A stretch of 64,000 nt of DNA, taken from contig VWYX01000387.1 in assembly GCA_013396525.1 (NCBI GenBank), forward strand, positions 435,325 through 499,324, written 5' to 3'. Below, one piece after another: positions 44,801 through 55,780 of this stretch. Position numbers and translations under genes: made by a program. The stretch is from Chaetorhynchus papuensis. Taxonomy: Eukaryota > Chordata > Aves > Passeriformes > Rhipiduridae. Under the pieces are notes generated by a model. That model was not told where the DNA came from. It saw only the letters and a program-made list of their open reading frames with translations, and ran no database searches. Within the stretch, counting starts at the first letter, position 1. The number at the start of each line of letters is the position of its first letter.

Positions 44801-47800
44801 AAAGAAAATAAGGATGAGAGTGGAAGAAAAAGGAGAAGGGAATAAGGGTGAGAGGGAAAGGAAAGTGGGGAGGAAAAGGGGAAAGAAAAGGGCAAAGAAA
44901 AGGGGAAGGGAATAAAGAGAGGGAGAGGAAAGGGGGAAGAGGAATGGGAAAAGAGGAAGGGGGAAGAGGAAAAGGAACAGGGGAAAGAGAAGAGGAAACT
45001 GGGAAAGGAGGAAGGGGAGAGAGGAGAACGGAAAGAAAAGGAAAAAGGAAAAAGAAAGACTTCAGAGGCATTGTTCAAACTGCAACTGTTTCAGCCCAAC
45101 AAACTGATGGTGTAGTGAGGTCCCAGGCCCTGCCACACTCACCCCTAACTGTATCAGCTTTAATGAAACTATTTTAAGAGCCTTTCTGAAAGCTGGAAGA
45201 ATTAGTCTCTTCCAAAATTCCACGATTCTTACCCCCCACCACCAGCACTCCCCCACATCCATGCAGGTGTGCCCGTGCAGGAGGACCAGGACAGCTGAGG
45301 TCTGTGGCACTGGGAAGCTCAGCCCTGGGGACCCCAAATCAGGGTCAGGACATGCCCTCCCAGGGCTGCAGGGCCTGTGGCTGCCCAAAAGCCACCAGGC
45401 TCCTCCAGTGCCTACAAACTGGCAGAAGAAATGTCTTCTCCTCCTGCCCACAGTCAGATGTGAGCAAAGATTCCCAACTCCTGGAGCAACTCTCTCCCCA
45501 GGCTACTGCAGGTTGTGGGTTTAACGCCCCCTAAAGCTGCAAATTGCAAACTGGGCATTGTGACTTTCTCATTACAAAACACCCCTTCATGCACTCAGGA
45601 GCAACAAAGATATAAATGAAGTGGTGGCAGCTTTATTCCCTGAGAAAACTGCTCCTAATGCGAGAACCATGCCTGTGCTAAGCCTCTGACAAGGGCGTGA
45701 GGGAATAGCAGGGCACAGGAATTCTGCACTTAAAAACAGAGGGGCCATTACTCCTCCAGCAGACATAAAAATAATGTCATCTGCTGGAAAGTGTTTGGCT
45801 CTTAAAAAACATCCGTGGGGCGTCTTCTGGGAGGCTGGGCAGGAAAACCAGACCCAAGTGTTCAGTTTGGCTTTTAAAGCAGCCCCAATGTAAAGCAAAT
45901 CACACTCAGCTGCTCTGACAGCTGCCCACTTGGTACCTGAGTTTCTCTGGGATGTGTCTGCCGAGGACCTTTTTGTGCTGACAAAATTCTGCAAGGTGGA
46001 GAGGACGGGAGCAAGCGCGGGGTGGAAGTGGCTGTGGGCGCTCTGCTGGCTCGCCTGAAGGTAAAAAGAAATAAAAACCCCTGAGCCAAACCCAAAAGTG
46101 AACTTTAAACCAGGCCCTGCAACAGACGGGCGCAGCTGTGCTCTGTGCCAGCCACTCTGGAAATGCCACATTGGCCACGCAAGTGCAAACCCCCCTGGGA
46201 GGGGAAACCGACCAAAATCTCCCTGTGGAGGTGAAGTCACCATCCCTGGAGGGATTGAACAGATGTGTGGACGTGGCACTTGGGACAGGGGGTGGTGGTG
46301 GGCTTGGCAGTGCTGGGGAATGGTTGGGTTTGATGGTCTCGGAGGGATTTTCCAACCTCAGTGCTGCTCACAGTACCACAGACCCTTGTGTGCACGCTCT
46401 CAGCTCAGCTCTGGAGAGGGCTCCCCTCTCTCAGTTGCTCCCAGGGTGTCTCCACACCTCAGGAGAAGGGGAAATGACACACGAGGCACCCAGGAGGACA
46501 GCAGACAGCTGCTCTCTCACACGAGGAGGGGGTAACAGGCGCACCCCTCCTGTCACCTGGCAGGAACCTTTGTTGTTTTAGCTGAACACGCTGTAGTTGC
46601 CCCTGCTCCTCCTCTTTGCCCAAGAACCTCCTCCCATTTCCAGAAGAACATGGAAGCTGACACAGGGAGAGCCTCCAAAGGGAGATGCCTGCTCCTGTTG
46701 CCCTTTCCATTCCCCTCCTTTTCCCTCTCTCCTTATCTGGCTTTTATCTTCAGACTCTGGAGGAAACCTAATTATCAATTTAGGAAGTGCGTCCACCGAG
46801 GGCCAGACCTTTCCAACTGGGCTGCCTTGTCCAAAACAAAGATCTGGTCCCTCTTTGTCCATGCTCAGCAGAGATTTCTCCCCCCAAAGACATCAGCTGG
46901 TGACTCAAAAGCCCTGACACATTTATCCCACTGTGTGCAGCTGTCAGTGACAAACACCAGGCACAGCACAATTTCCACCCCTGGGTGCCAATTCATGGCC
47001 CAGTTAACAACATTTGCAATGCACATGAAAGAAACCCCTGTCCTGCACCACAAGGCTTCGGTTTCCTCTGCTCAGGGGATGCAGTGGACCCAGAAAAAAG
47101 CCAAGTGAGGACAAAAGTTCTGGATGCTCTTGGCCAGCACCTTCTAAAGCAGCGCTTGCAGTTGTGCAAATCATTCAGGTTGATTTGCTGCATCATCTGC
47201 CAAGATTTTTACAGCTCTTGGAAGGGTTTTGGTGAGAAACATTTATTCAGTTTTCAAAATCACCAAGTCGCTTTGGAGCAGTGAGATGAAGGCTCTCGGA
47301 ACGACTCTGCATCAAGGAGATTAGGATTTCTTAAAAAGGAATGCAGGAATTACCAGGCTCCTGCAAAAGCCTCTTAGGCCACAAAAAAGCGGGATGATGT
47401 CATTTGATCTGAATTTTCACCTAGGCCCGTGTCAGATATTATGGCATTTTGCTTCCCTTTCAGCTTGAGCTGAAACCAGGTGGATGATTTTTAGCTGCCA
47501 CTCTTTGATTGCCTTGCTCTTGCTGAGGCCTCATGGTGATCCAATGGCCAAAACAAAACGTGGCACTCGGCTGCTGCCTTAATGCAATCAGTGCAATTTC
47601 CCTCTGTCCCTTCGTTTCTCCTTGCCTGCTCCATGCCCTGCAGATGTTTTTCCAAAGCTTTTTCAAGCTGGGCTCGGCCCAGCTGTTCCCACATGGCTTT
47701 AGCCCTTGCTGGTACCTCAGCCCGGATCACCGCTGGCCTTTAGGAAGTGAAGAAATCACGCTGTGCTGCAATAATTTTGGCACGTTTTTGGGTTGTTCAT

Positions 47801-50800
47801 GGACAGGCCTCTTACAGACCTCCTTAAAAACATCCCTGCTTTAACTCACATCTCCCCTAAGCCTCCTATGGCTCCTCCTCTCTGTTTCCAAAAAAAAAAC
47901 CCCCTTCTTTTAGCAGTGCTGGATCCCCTCATGTGCAGAAAGGGGCCCAAACCCCCCACAGCATCGCCGTGCTGTGATCACTCCTTCAGAGCCACTGGCA
48001 CCTTAAATGTAATGGCAAAGCAGACAATTTTCAGAAGGAAAACCCACTGAGAAGAAGTTTCTTAAGCCACTGTGCCTTGTTTGTGTCCCTGCAATCCTCC
48101 AGGTTTGACACCAAGAATTGGTGTCTGAGCAGACCAGGGGGCACAGGGGGAGGGTAAAGGCCCTGCTCTGAAGAGTGAATTGTTGTCCTCGCTTCAGGTA
48201 AAAAGCAAGTGAAGCAGGAAATTGCTCTGTGTTTTCTTGGAGAAGAAGGCAGCTCTCCTGTGGTTGGGCTGTAAGACAGGCAGAGACACAGTTCGGTTCC
48301 ATCAGCTCATTTTGATAGACAAAACAGCTGCAGAAAACACTTTCAAGGGGTTTCTGCAGGTCTGAAAACCAAAAATATCTGGGCATCATCATTTGAGAAA
48401 GACTTTACAGATTTTTGGTGTGCCTTGGAAAGACATTCCAACAATAAATACATTAACCAGCTCTTCTGCTCAACCAGCATTTCAGCTGCAGCTCAGCACA
48501 GAAAACTGTGGGGATAAAATATTTTGTTCCCCACCCTCAGCAGTGTCTGTGGAAGGATGAGCTTCATGTGCACATCTGTGCACCATCCCCGGGCTCTGCC
48601 CTTCACAGCTCCACTTTAAACAGAGGAATTTCTCACTAACCTGACTGTTTTGGGATGTTTTCCGTGATGACAGCCATGACCCAGCTCTCAACCTCCCAAG
48701 TTCAAGATGCACCAGGCCTTGGGCACACTTGGAAAAAAAAAAACCACAACCCACAATGTACAATTTAAGTAGACATATAATATTTCATGCTCTCCTGGAG
48801 AGAATTATGTTTATATTCAGCACCACAAGTCCGTGAAGAAAGCCACAAGGAATGCTCAAAACACGAACATTTGTATTTAGGCAATACAAAAAGTGGACTT
48901 AGGCTTGTCCTGAAGGTTTCTCCTGGTTGCTGAATTTAGTATGGATCTCCCCCTTGCAAACTGATGGCCAATTTACTCAGGAAAAACAAACAAAAAGCCC
49001 CAAACTCTTTAGCAGACATTTGAAAAACCCTTCAGAGGAAAAATGCTGCAGAAAAGGGTGAATTTAACCCATATGGATCCAACTTAACAGAATACCCTCG
49101 GTACCTCCGATTCCCCGTTCTTAAATAGGTAAACTTTTGGCAAGGTACCAACCCTGAATGGAAAAAGCAAGGAAATAATTAACCTTTCCCTTCAAGAATG
49201 AAAGAAATCATGTGCAGAAACTACTGGTGGGGATGGCAGGGGGAAAGCCCTGGAACCAGATGCAGCTTGGAATAGAAATGAGTCTTCAGCACCCACAGGC
49301 ACTCACGGCCATCCCACCCCTGCCCTCTCCCCCCGCCTGATCTGCCATGGAAAAAAGGCAACTTCTCCCAGAATTTCAGAGTAAAATCACTCCTGGAAGA
49401 TGGAAAGCTGTGCAGGAACAGATTTAAGCTGTCATTTTATCCCTGCAGGTCAGTACAGCAAAGCCAAGGATTTATTTCAGTTCTGGTCTGTGTTGCCTCT
49501 CCTGTTTCCAAGTATTTTTCTAACACATGAGATACACAACTACATTTTTAAATAAATCCCTGAATACTAAATGTGCCTTTGTGTTCCTGCTTCATATCAT
49601 CCAATTCCTAGAAATACAGGGAGAAGAGGCTTTAAATGAACCTCCCAGTTATTTCAAATGAAATTCTTGTCTTGGTAATCAGCTGGAGCTGTCCTGTGTA
49701 TGGCAAATAGCACTTCAGGATAATTACCTTGCACAGTGTCAGTAACTGCAATTCAATATCTCAAAATGTATTCTGTACTCACCTTAAGTATAGTGGCAAC
49801 AGTCTCTTGTGAGGCATTTCTCATATCCTCCCCATTTACAGACAAAATCTGATCTCCTTGAATTAATCTTCCATCTAGGTCTGCAGCTCCTCCTTTAACA
49901 ATGTCAGAGATAAACACTCCACTTCCATTTCTAACAATGCAAGAAGCATATGGCTAATTACACAATCCAATATTCTTTGGGAGACCAATTTAGATTACTT
50001 GCATTTAAGAGACATTAAAAGAAACCTGTGAGCAGAGGAAGAACCACTTTTACACCCCATTCAGCTGCGTAACAAAAAAAAAATCGATGAGTTTTAAAAG
50101 CACAGCATGTTTTGCTAATATTTAATGCTGTCTTTCCCCTTGAACTGCTAGTTCTGACTGTGTGATACATAAAGATTTACGGAAAGCACCATTTACATGA
50201 ATAGAAGTCCAAGGTTTGGTCTGTAATGGAGTTAAACTGTCTCCTGGTGGGACATGGTTTAGTGGTGGACCTGGCAGTGTTAGGTTAAAGGCTGGACTCA
50301 ATAATCTTGGAGGGCTTTTCCAAGCTAAACGATTCTGTGATTCCGTGGTGTGAGCTGGTGCCAGCTGCAAGGCCAAGATCTGGCATTTTTTATCCTTCAC
50401 CTGAAGGACACAACACTTCCCACCCTGAATTATACCTGGGTAGCATTTAACAGACCTCAGAAATTGGGCTCCCCCTAAAGAGGGGATCCCCACTCTGAAG
50501 GATTCAGGAATAGCACAGGAAGTTCAGCACAGAAGCAAAGGCAGGAGGGCTGGAGACTGTGATTACCATCTGCAGGGTAATTTACATAATCTAAATTAAT
50601 TACCCACCCCACAATCTGCTCACAACACCTGGGTTAAGCATTGCCACCCAAAAACTGCTGCAGAAACTCTCCTGGCCATAGGCAGTCAGGATAATGACAC
50701 GGTGCTTTGTAATTGCAAAAGTAAATTATTTTTGGCAATACAGGAAGGCAACTCCAACACTGAGCAAGTGTTATGCCATAAATCTCTTTTAGCAAAGGAA

Positions 50801-53800
50801 GATTAAAACTATCAGTGCTCTGGTTTGAGTGATCTAACAGCAGTGGTTTAGAGATGTATCAGAAAAAAAGTCACATTTTATTAGGCTGCTGTTACCTCCC
50901 ACTGTATTGCTCTCTGACAGGAGGGTGGAGCTGGGACAGGACAAGAGGGAACGGCCTCAGGTTCTGCCACGAGAGGTTTGGGTTGGATATCAGGAAGAAT
51001 TTCTTCATGGAAAGGGTAGTCAGACATTGGAAGGGTCTGCCCAGGGAGTGGTGGAGTCTCCATCCCTGGAGGTGTCCAAAGAAGGGCTGGGCATAGCACT
51101 GAGTGCTCTGGGCTGGGCGACATCAGTCAAAAGCTGGACTTGATGGCCTTGGAGGGCTTTTCTAATCCCAGTGATTCTGTGTCTCAGGTTCTGCTCTGTG
51201 AACTGCTCTCTGCAGTGTGGCACAGTCACTTTGAGCTGCTCAGGGTTTGGGTCTAACTCAGCCTCTCACCTTCACTGACCTCGGTCCCTTTGAACCGAGC
51301 ACGAGCTCCATCTAACTCGCAACTCCCCCTGCAAAGGCACACCCTGGAAAGAGGGAGGGTAGGTTTATCCCCCTAGTTTAGAAATCAGAAAAGCCATGGT
51401 TAGGGCCTTCAAAGCCCTGAGACACAGCTACACTGATGCCACAGAAGAGTGAGCCCCCAGTTCTGCATGTCCCACACTCCTCCCAGGTGGGATTTCAACT
51501 CCGTGCCTGGAGCTCTCCTGGGCAGCAACAGCCTCCACTGCTCAGGTCTATTGTTCTGACACAGGAGCCAGAACCCATTGCATCCTGGAAGACATTTAGA
51601 TACAAAATTCTGCTTCTTATGCAGCTTCCCCTTTATTTCACATTCCATTTAATGGCTACAGTCGTTCATACACCAAAATCCCAACTACTTCCCACCGGAA
51701 GCACTGTCGGATCAGAGACGCTCTTACCGTTTCCCAGCTATGCTGAGCCCCAGCCCTCGGCCCGTTTTCTTTTGGATATCTACAGAGAAAATCTCCAGGT
51801 TTTCCTCATCCTTGTAGTGTGCTTCATTCCTGTAAACCACCAGCTGCACCTTCTGGGGCGTCTGCCGCAGCGCAGTGATCGCTTCCTCGTGGCTGGCGCT
51901 GCGCAGATCGATCCCGTTCACCTGGAATAATCAGTGTTTGCTTTCCAAATGACACGGATAAATGATCTTTTCATCACACCCTGCCCGTGGGTGACAGCAC
52001 AGATTTATCAATTTGACACCCCTCGGTGTTCTAATTGAGTGCTCCCATCTCCAGAGGGCCGAGCTCTTGGGTCTCCTGTGGAGTGTGAGCTCGGAGCTTT
52101 GTGCTGCTGCCTGGAGGGAATCCCAACAATCAGAACGTTTGGGCTTGGAACTTTTGGGTGTTCTTCCCTTCTTTTTAAACCTCAAACCTTTGGAGCCCCA
52201 AGCAGTGCATTTTTCTCCAACTACACAAAGTGGGACACGCTCCTTTGAGCTCCCTGTGTATCTCAGTACTCAAGATTCCTTCTCCTCCAGCTCCCTAACT
52301 CCCTAACTCTCCCCCAGCTCACCTTCTCCCAAGGTGAAAACAGAAGGAATCAGAAATACCAACAAATAAATGGCCCCAGAGAATCCCAGGCAGGATGTAT
52401 TAAATGGTGATTTTCCTTTTTTTCCAATAGATGGCACACCAGACCGCTCCTGGAGCACCCATACTTCTCTTACCATAACCTGAGAAGGTTTCAGCATTTC
52501 AGTAATGTCAGGCAGAACAAGAAGTTCTGCTGAAATGTCACAGTATTAAAAAAAAACCTATTGCAACTTGAAACTTAAATCTCCTAATTTTGCCAAGCCC
52601 GATCCAGAGGTGCCCTTTAAGGTGTTTGCCAATATTCTGTCAACAAAATCATCTTTTATTTCTTCCTACCAAAACATATCAATCGTTAGGCATTTTTGAA
52701 GTCTCTTTAGGAAGTAGCATGAACTGTCACAGAATAACCACAAATGTTAAGTCACTTCCAGAAGTTTTAAGGCAGTGAAAGTTTTTCTCAGAATTTCTAG
52801 ATATGCAAAACTACAATCATCCTTAATTTTACGTTAAGATATATGCAAAGTTATAATCATACTTAATTTTACACTAAGGTAATTAAGACTAATCTACAGA
52901 AATTAAATTCTTTTGTGCCAATCCTGCACACATTTATTTATAAACGCATTGATACTCTTTCCTCGACTCAGGCATCTACGTGTGCCTTATCACACTAATC
53001 TGAAACTAATTCAGCCATCTTTTTGATTAATACAGCTTTTGAAAGCTGAAAGAATAGCAATATTATGGCCCATAAACATCAGCACTTTCCTGTTTGGCCA
53101 GAGAAGAATTAATTAACCTGCCCCATTCTTACCCCCCTAATTACTGTGCTCTGTTAATGCGCCGTTATTTATAAAACCAAAACAACATTCGGCCTCAACG
53201 CTAACAAAAATATTTGCAGTGCAAGGGCTGTAAAGACAACTCCCCAAGTACCCCTTGCTATTTTCCTAACCCTACACACCGAGGCCTTAATGGCCATGCT
53301 GGGAATTTGTCCTGAGCTGACAGCAGAGCTGCAAAGCAGCTGCGCTGAACCCCTGCCTGACGCAAGTTTCATTTGCAGGCCAACACTTCTCCCTTAACCC
53401 TTTCCCTCCACCTTTCCCGTGCTTGTCTGGGGGGAAAACCACCACATTTATTCACAGCAGCCATTCCCCAGCTGGATGATGAATGGCCTGGGGGAGCTGG
53501 TAGCTTCTGCAGGGATGCTGGGAGGGATGCTCACAGGGATGCTCACAGGGATGCTCACAGGGATGCTCACAGGGATGCTGGGAGGGATGCTCACAGGGAT
53601 ACTGGGAGACATGCTGGCAGGAATGCTGACAGGGATGCTGACAGAGATGCTACAGCCACCCTCTCCTCCTCCCCCCACGTTATCCCAGCTCAATATTTGG
53701 ATTTCAGGCAGAGCAGAGATGCTGCAGTGGCGTCGGGAGCGCAGGCCTCCGAATGAAAGATTAAAGAGATGAATAATACCAAGCTATTGGACATGACAGC

Positions 53801-54107
53801 TGAACTATGTAATTCAAGAACTGCCTTGCTCAATTAAATTTAATGCATTCTCAATTTGTACCTTCAGTTTATATGAATATATAAGGAAATATGAATTTTT
53901 CAGGACGTTCTTAGTGACAGAAGGGAAGCCTCGAGAGTGGATCCTATTCAACCTACAAGGGACCTCTGTTGAACTGAAAACAAGTCTCCACAACCAGGCA
54001 CAGACACAGAGAAAGTAATTTACCTCCAGAATCTGATCACCAGCCCAAAGTCTGCCATCTCGGGCTGCTGCCCCTTCCTCATAAACTTCATGGATCACTA
54101 TGGCGTC
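35742..54107 (-). CDS. PATJ: PATJ (INADL), multi-PDZ polarity scaffold, 3' eleven coding exons
   Basis: PATJ binds PALS1 through its N-terminal L27 domain and joins the Crumbs complex at the apical side of epithelial tight junctions; ZO-3 and claudin-1 are reported ligands of PDZ6 and PDZ8. Coding exons in transcript order: 54024-54107, 51728-51921, 49783-49930, 48641-48727, 45937-46054, 44216-44256, 43836-43958, 42650-42754, 39198-39301, 37544-37667, 35742-35888. They join in frame into 1275 nt (424 aa plus stop). The part seen holds the second half of PDZ7, then PDZ8, PDZ9 and PDZ10, which ends close to the C terminus. GLGF-type loops appear as GLGL, ALGV and GLGF. His stands at the ligand-specifying start of helix B in PDZ7, 9 and 10, but Gln in PDZ8. 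The 5' part, with L27 and PDZ1-6, lies outside the window. MPDZ/MUPP1 is the closest alternative; the linkers, the end TVTLTVLS and the KANK4 neighbour favour PATJ. Confidence 0.95.
36345..36500 (+). mobile_element. CR1 LINE 3' end
   Basis: Contains agtggagtccccaccccc, gtggatgtggcacttgggga, ggctggactcggtgatctca and gtttttccaacctagaaagt. It is antisense to PATJ and lies in its last intron. Confidence 0.88.
37544..37667 (-). CDS. PATJ: PATJ coding exon (PDZ10 first half)
   Basis: Fragment residues 335-376: [20 protein letters not shown], then [21 protein letters not shown]. It carries the GLGF carboxylate-binding loop. The acceptor is gtgtttccag| and the donor gccaag|gtatct on the - strand. 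The first base completes a Glu codon with the preceding exon. Confidence 0.95.
38108..38267 (+). mobile_element. CR1 LINE 3' end
   Basis: Contains ggtggagtccccatccctgg, gtggatgtggcacttgggga, ttggacttgatgatctgaga and gcttttccaacctaaaccat, ending ccatgattctgtga. It is antisense to PATJ and intronic. Confidence 0.9.
39198..39301 (-). CDS. PATJ: PATJ coding exon (linker between PDZ9 and PDZ10)
   Basis: Fragment residues 301-334 plus two bases: [20 protein letters not shown], then a low-complexity tail ending AEHPAEDPE. The [11 protein letters not shown] block is a PATJ signature. The donor on the - strand is cccga|gtgagt and the acceptor ccttgcccag|. Confidence 0.93.
39815..40012 (+). mobile_element. 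CR1 LINE fragment, 3' truncated
   Basis: Contains gctgggggtgctcacctgga, cctaaaggggctccaggaga and gggacaagggatggaggg, the same CR1 segment as at 30890. It stops at cagggctgg before a T run, so the usual 3' end is missing. It is antisense to PATJ. Confidence 0.85.
42650..42754 (-). CDS. PATJ: PATJ coding exon (PDZ9 second half)
   Basis: Fragment residues 266-300, exactly 35 codons: [20 protein letters not shown], then [15 protein letters not shown]. It contains the second half of the PDZ fold with His 283 at the start of helix B. The acceptor is gtatttgcag| and the donor ctgcag|gtatgg on the - strand. Confidence 0.95.
43836..43958 (-). CDS. PATJ: PATJ coding exon (PDZ9 first half)
   Basis: Fragment residues 225-265, 41 codons: [20 protein letters not shown], then [21 protein letters not shown]. 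The carboxylate loop reads ALGV. The acceptor is ctttgtttcag| and the donor ctcaga|gtgagt on the - strand. Confidence 0.95.
44216..44256 (-). CDS. PATJ: PATJ 41-nt coding exon before PDZ9
   Basis: This tiny exon gives fragment residues 211-224, [14 protein letters not shown], supplying the first PDZ9 strand. It is needed for frame: the preceding exon ends with one base and this exon starts with two. The acceptor is ttattag|gaggag and the donor acgagg|gtcagt on the - strand. The acceptor is followed by GAG GAG, so in-frame shifts of 3 or 6 bases are possible. Confidence 0.85.
44733..45059 (+). repeat. Polypurine (GA-rich) tract, about 330 bp
   Basis: The + strand is almost entirely A and G, built on units such as gggaaagaaaa with about 11-base spacing. 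It lies in the PATJ intron, so the PATJ transcript contains the polypyrimidine version. Long mirror-like purine tracts can form triplex (H-) DNA. Open frames rich in Arg/Lys or Ser/Pro/Phe across it come from the repeat. Confidence 0.9.
45937..46054 (-). CDS. PATJ: PATJ coding exon (linker PDZ8-PDZ9)
   Basis: Fragment residues 172-210 plus one base: [20 protein letters not shown], then [19 protein letters not shown]. It matches the conserved SQQSAHSSFHPSFAPV-type linker of PATJ. The acceptor is taccttcag| and the donor aactcag|gtacca on the - strand. Confidence 0.92.
46215..46360 (+). mobile_element. CR1 LINE 3' end
   Basis: Contains ggtgaagtcaccatccctgg, gtggacgtggcacttgggac, ggttgggtttgatggtctcg and agggattttccaacctcag. 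It is antisense to PATJ and sits about 160 bases upstream (on the PATJ strand) of the exon at 45937-46054. Confidence 0.88.
48641..48727 (-). CDS. PATJ: PATJ coding exon (end of PDZ8 and linker)
   Basis: Fragment residues 143-171, 29 codons: [20 protein letters not shown], then SRKTSQNSQ. It supplies the last PDZ8 strand (LVHLELGRL). The acceptor is ttttccaag| after a long T run, and the donor cagtcag|gttagt on the - strand. Confidence 0.93.
49783..49930 (-). CDS. PATJ: PATJ coding exon (PDZ8 core)
   Basis: Fragment residues 93-142: [20 protein letters not shown], then [20 protein letters not shown] and QETVATILK. Position 134 at the start of helix B is Gln rather than His, so a class I preference is less certain for this domain. 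The acceptor is cattgttag| and the donor cttaag|gtgagt on the - strand. Confidence 0.95.
50250..50350 (+). mobile_element. CR1 LINE 3' end
   Basis: A short fragment with ggctggactcaataatcttg, gagggcttttccaagctaaa and the ending cgattctgtgattccgtg. It is antisense to PATJ. Confidence 0.85.
50915..51182 (+). mobile_element. CR1 LINE fragment
   Basis: Contains gggacaggacaagagggaac, ttgggttggatatcaggaag, aatttcttcatggaaagggt, gtggagtctccatccctgga and ggacttgatggccttggagg. About 270 bases, antisense to PATJ. Confidence 0.9.
51728..51921 (-). CDS. PATJ: PATJ coding exon (end of PDZ7, start of PDZ8)
   Basis: Fragment residues 29-92 plus two bases. [20 protein letters not shown] and [11 protein letters not shown] finish PDZ7 (His 39 at the start of helix B). 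[20 protein letters not shown] and SIAGK begin PDZ8, with GLGL as its carboxylate loop. The acceptor is ttattccag| and the donor aaacg|gtaaga on the - strand. Confidence 0.95.
53511..53651 (+). repeat. 12-bp minisatellite
   Basis: About twelve copies of a 12-base unit agggatgctcac and variants (agggatgctggg, acatgctggcag) in a PATJ intron. As the unit is a multiple of three, open frames appear on both strands; these are not genes. Confidence 0.9.
54024..54107 (-). CDS. PATJ: PATJ coding exon (middle of PDZ7), most 5' exon seen
   Basis: Fragment residues 1-28, 28 codons: [20 protein letters not shown], then WAGDQILE. The exon starts and ends in phase 0, so the previous exon (with the PDZ7 carboxylate loop) must end on a codon boundary. 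I cannot find that exon in 54108-64000. The acceptor is tcccacag| and the donor ctggag|gtaaat on the - strand. Confidence 0.95.
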
Positions 54108-55720
54108 CTGTGGGAAGAAGGCAGTGGCATGAACCCTGCTCCCAAACACCCCCAAACCGGCCACCACGACCCACCCCACTCTCCCCACCAGCTCCACAGT
54201 TAAAAAATACAGCACTCCAAGTCAGCAGAAGCAAGACTGCAACAGAGATTTCTAAAATTTCCAGTATTTTGGGACAAGAAAACGACTCCTGTAATCAAAA
54301 GCCAGTATAAAGGTACAAAGGATTTTGTTCCCCACTTCAGGGCAGTCTTGTCTAGAGCTTCTTCCATCATCTTCATCCATTGGCATCAGCAGCACGTGAA
54401 CTCAGTGTGAACTGTTGTATTAATATCGTCTACTTTTAATGGTAGTATTTAAAACCAGATTCTTTGGAGCTATGAATATTTTTAGGGACTTGGCATAGAC
54501 CTGGGCTTTAAGAAAGAGCTGAATGCCTTGTGGTAAATAGCGCTGGTTAAATCTGTAAGAAATGAAATCCAGAAGAAAGGAACAATGGCAAATGTTAGTT
54601 TATTACTGAGGTTGGAAAATGTAGGCAGTGGCAGATGTAGCTTCAGGGAAGGTTTCAGTGATTTAATCTTATTGCCAGCAATAGATGTCCCCGAAGAAAA
54701 AGCATTACAAAGAACATACTGTTCTCTTGCTGGTGCTTTCCCTTTGCATTGTTCTGGTTTGTTTCTTTTTTTTTTCCTTTTTTTTTCCTTTTAAAAAAAA
54801 AGTATAGGTGAACATCCTGCTGCAGTGCTTCAGCCTGCAGGATGGGATGTGCAAAACCTGCTCCTCTCCTCAGCACCACCAGCAAACCCTCGGCCTCAGA
54901 GCTGAGCCACCAGTGCTGGCTCTGGGCAAGTACGCAGTGATTTTTAATTACACATGTAGGTTTTGGAAAACCCACTCTCAAATACACCCTCCAGAAGTGC
55001 TGTTGTGAAGTCCCCCACCCACTGGATGTACAAGGCAAAGAGGAGCCTTCCCACAGGGCTCCCCAAGAAAAGGTGGTGAGGTTGGAGCGTGCGAACCCCC
55101 CCGTGTGATGGATTCTCGGAGCAGGGGCAGGGAATTGCTGCTGGGGTGGGAAAAGGTCCCTCCATGCTTGGAAAACACTGCTGGATACCACATCTCTCAT
55201 CACCAATTCACCCCCTGCCCGTGCTGCCTCGTGATCCTTTCCCAGCACATGCTGAACAGAAAGAAAACTCAAATGCCCTTCAGGTAACGCTCAGATCCCG
55301 ACAACACCGAGACCTCGATTCCCTTTCATTCCCTCTACAACTTATTTAAGGATGTGGACTTGCTGGAGCACGGCACCACTGCCACAGGTCCCCTCTGATA
55401 CATGGACTCCAGTCCCTGAAAAAAGCCTGGAGGACTGTAATCACAAATGGGTTACAGCTCATACAAGAGTCCCCCCAGATGGGGGAAAAGAGATTTCGAT
55501 CTGCATAAACGAAGGGGAAACACTGCGAGCCGTGTACCGAGTAATTAAGAAAATCACAAGAGTGGTTTGACTAAAAATAAAATAAAACATAGATATAGAC
55601 ACAGCACTGGCAACTACAGGGTTTATTTGCAATAACTGAAGCAACAAATACTGACAGAATAGAGCAATGTGGGCACGTCCATCTCAGCAGCCTCTGTTGC
55701 GGGTCTTAGATATTCTCCCT

Positions 55721-55780
55721 GTTGTGGGGTTTGGGTTGCTGTAGGGTTTGGGTTGGTTGGTTTGGGGTTGGGGTAGTTTT
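55721..55780 (+). repeat. G/T-rich tract with telomere-like units
   Basis: Contains ggggtttgggtt, tagggtttgggttgg and ggggttggggtag in succession, a short array of GGGTTT-like units. Four or more G runs with short loops could form a quadruplex on the + strand, the template strand for PATJ. Confidence 0.7.

Noticed and set aside
44578..45078. - strand frame rich in Ser, Pro and Phe, and + strand Arg/Lys frames
   Set aside because: Translation of the polypurine tract; no conserved protein.
53373..53756. + strand frames with DAHR or GMLT repeats
   Set aside because: Translation of the 12-bp minisatellite in a PATJ intron.
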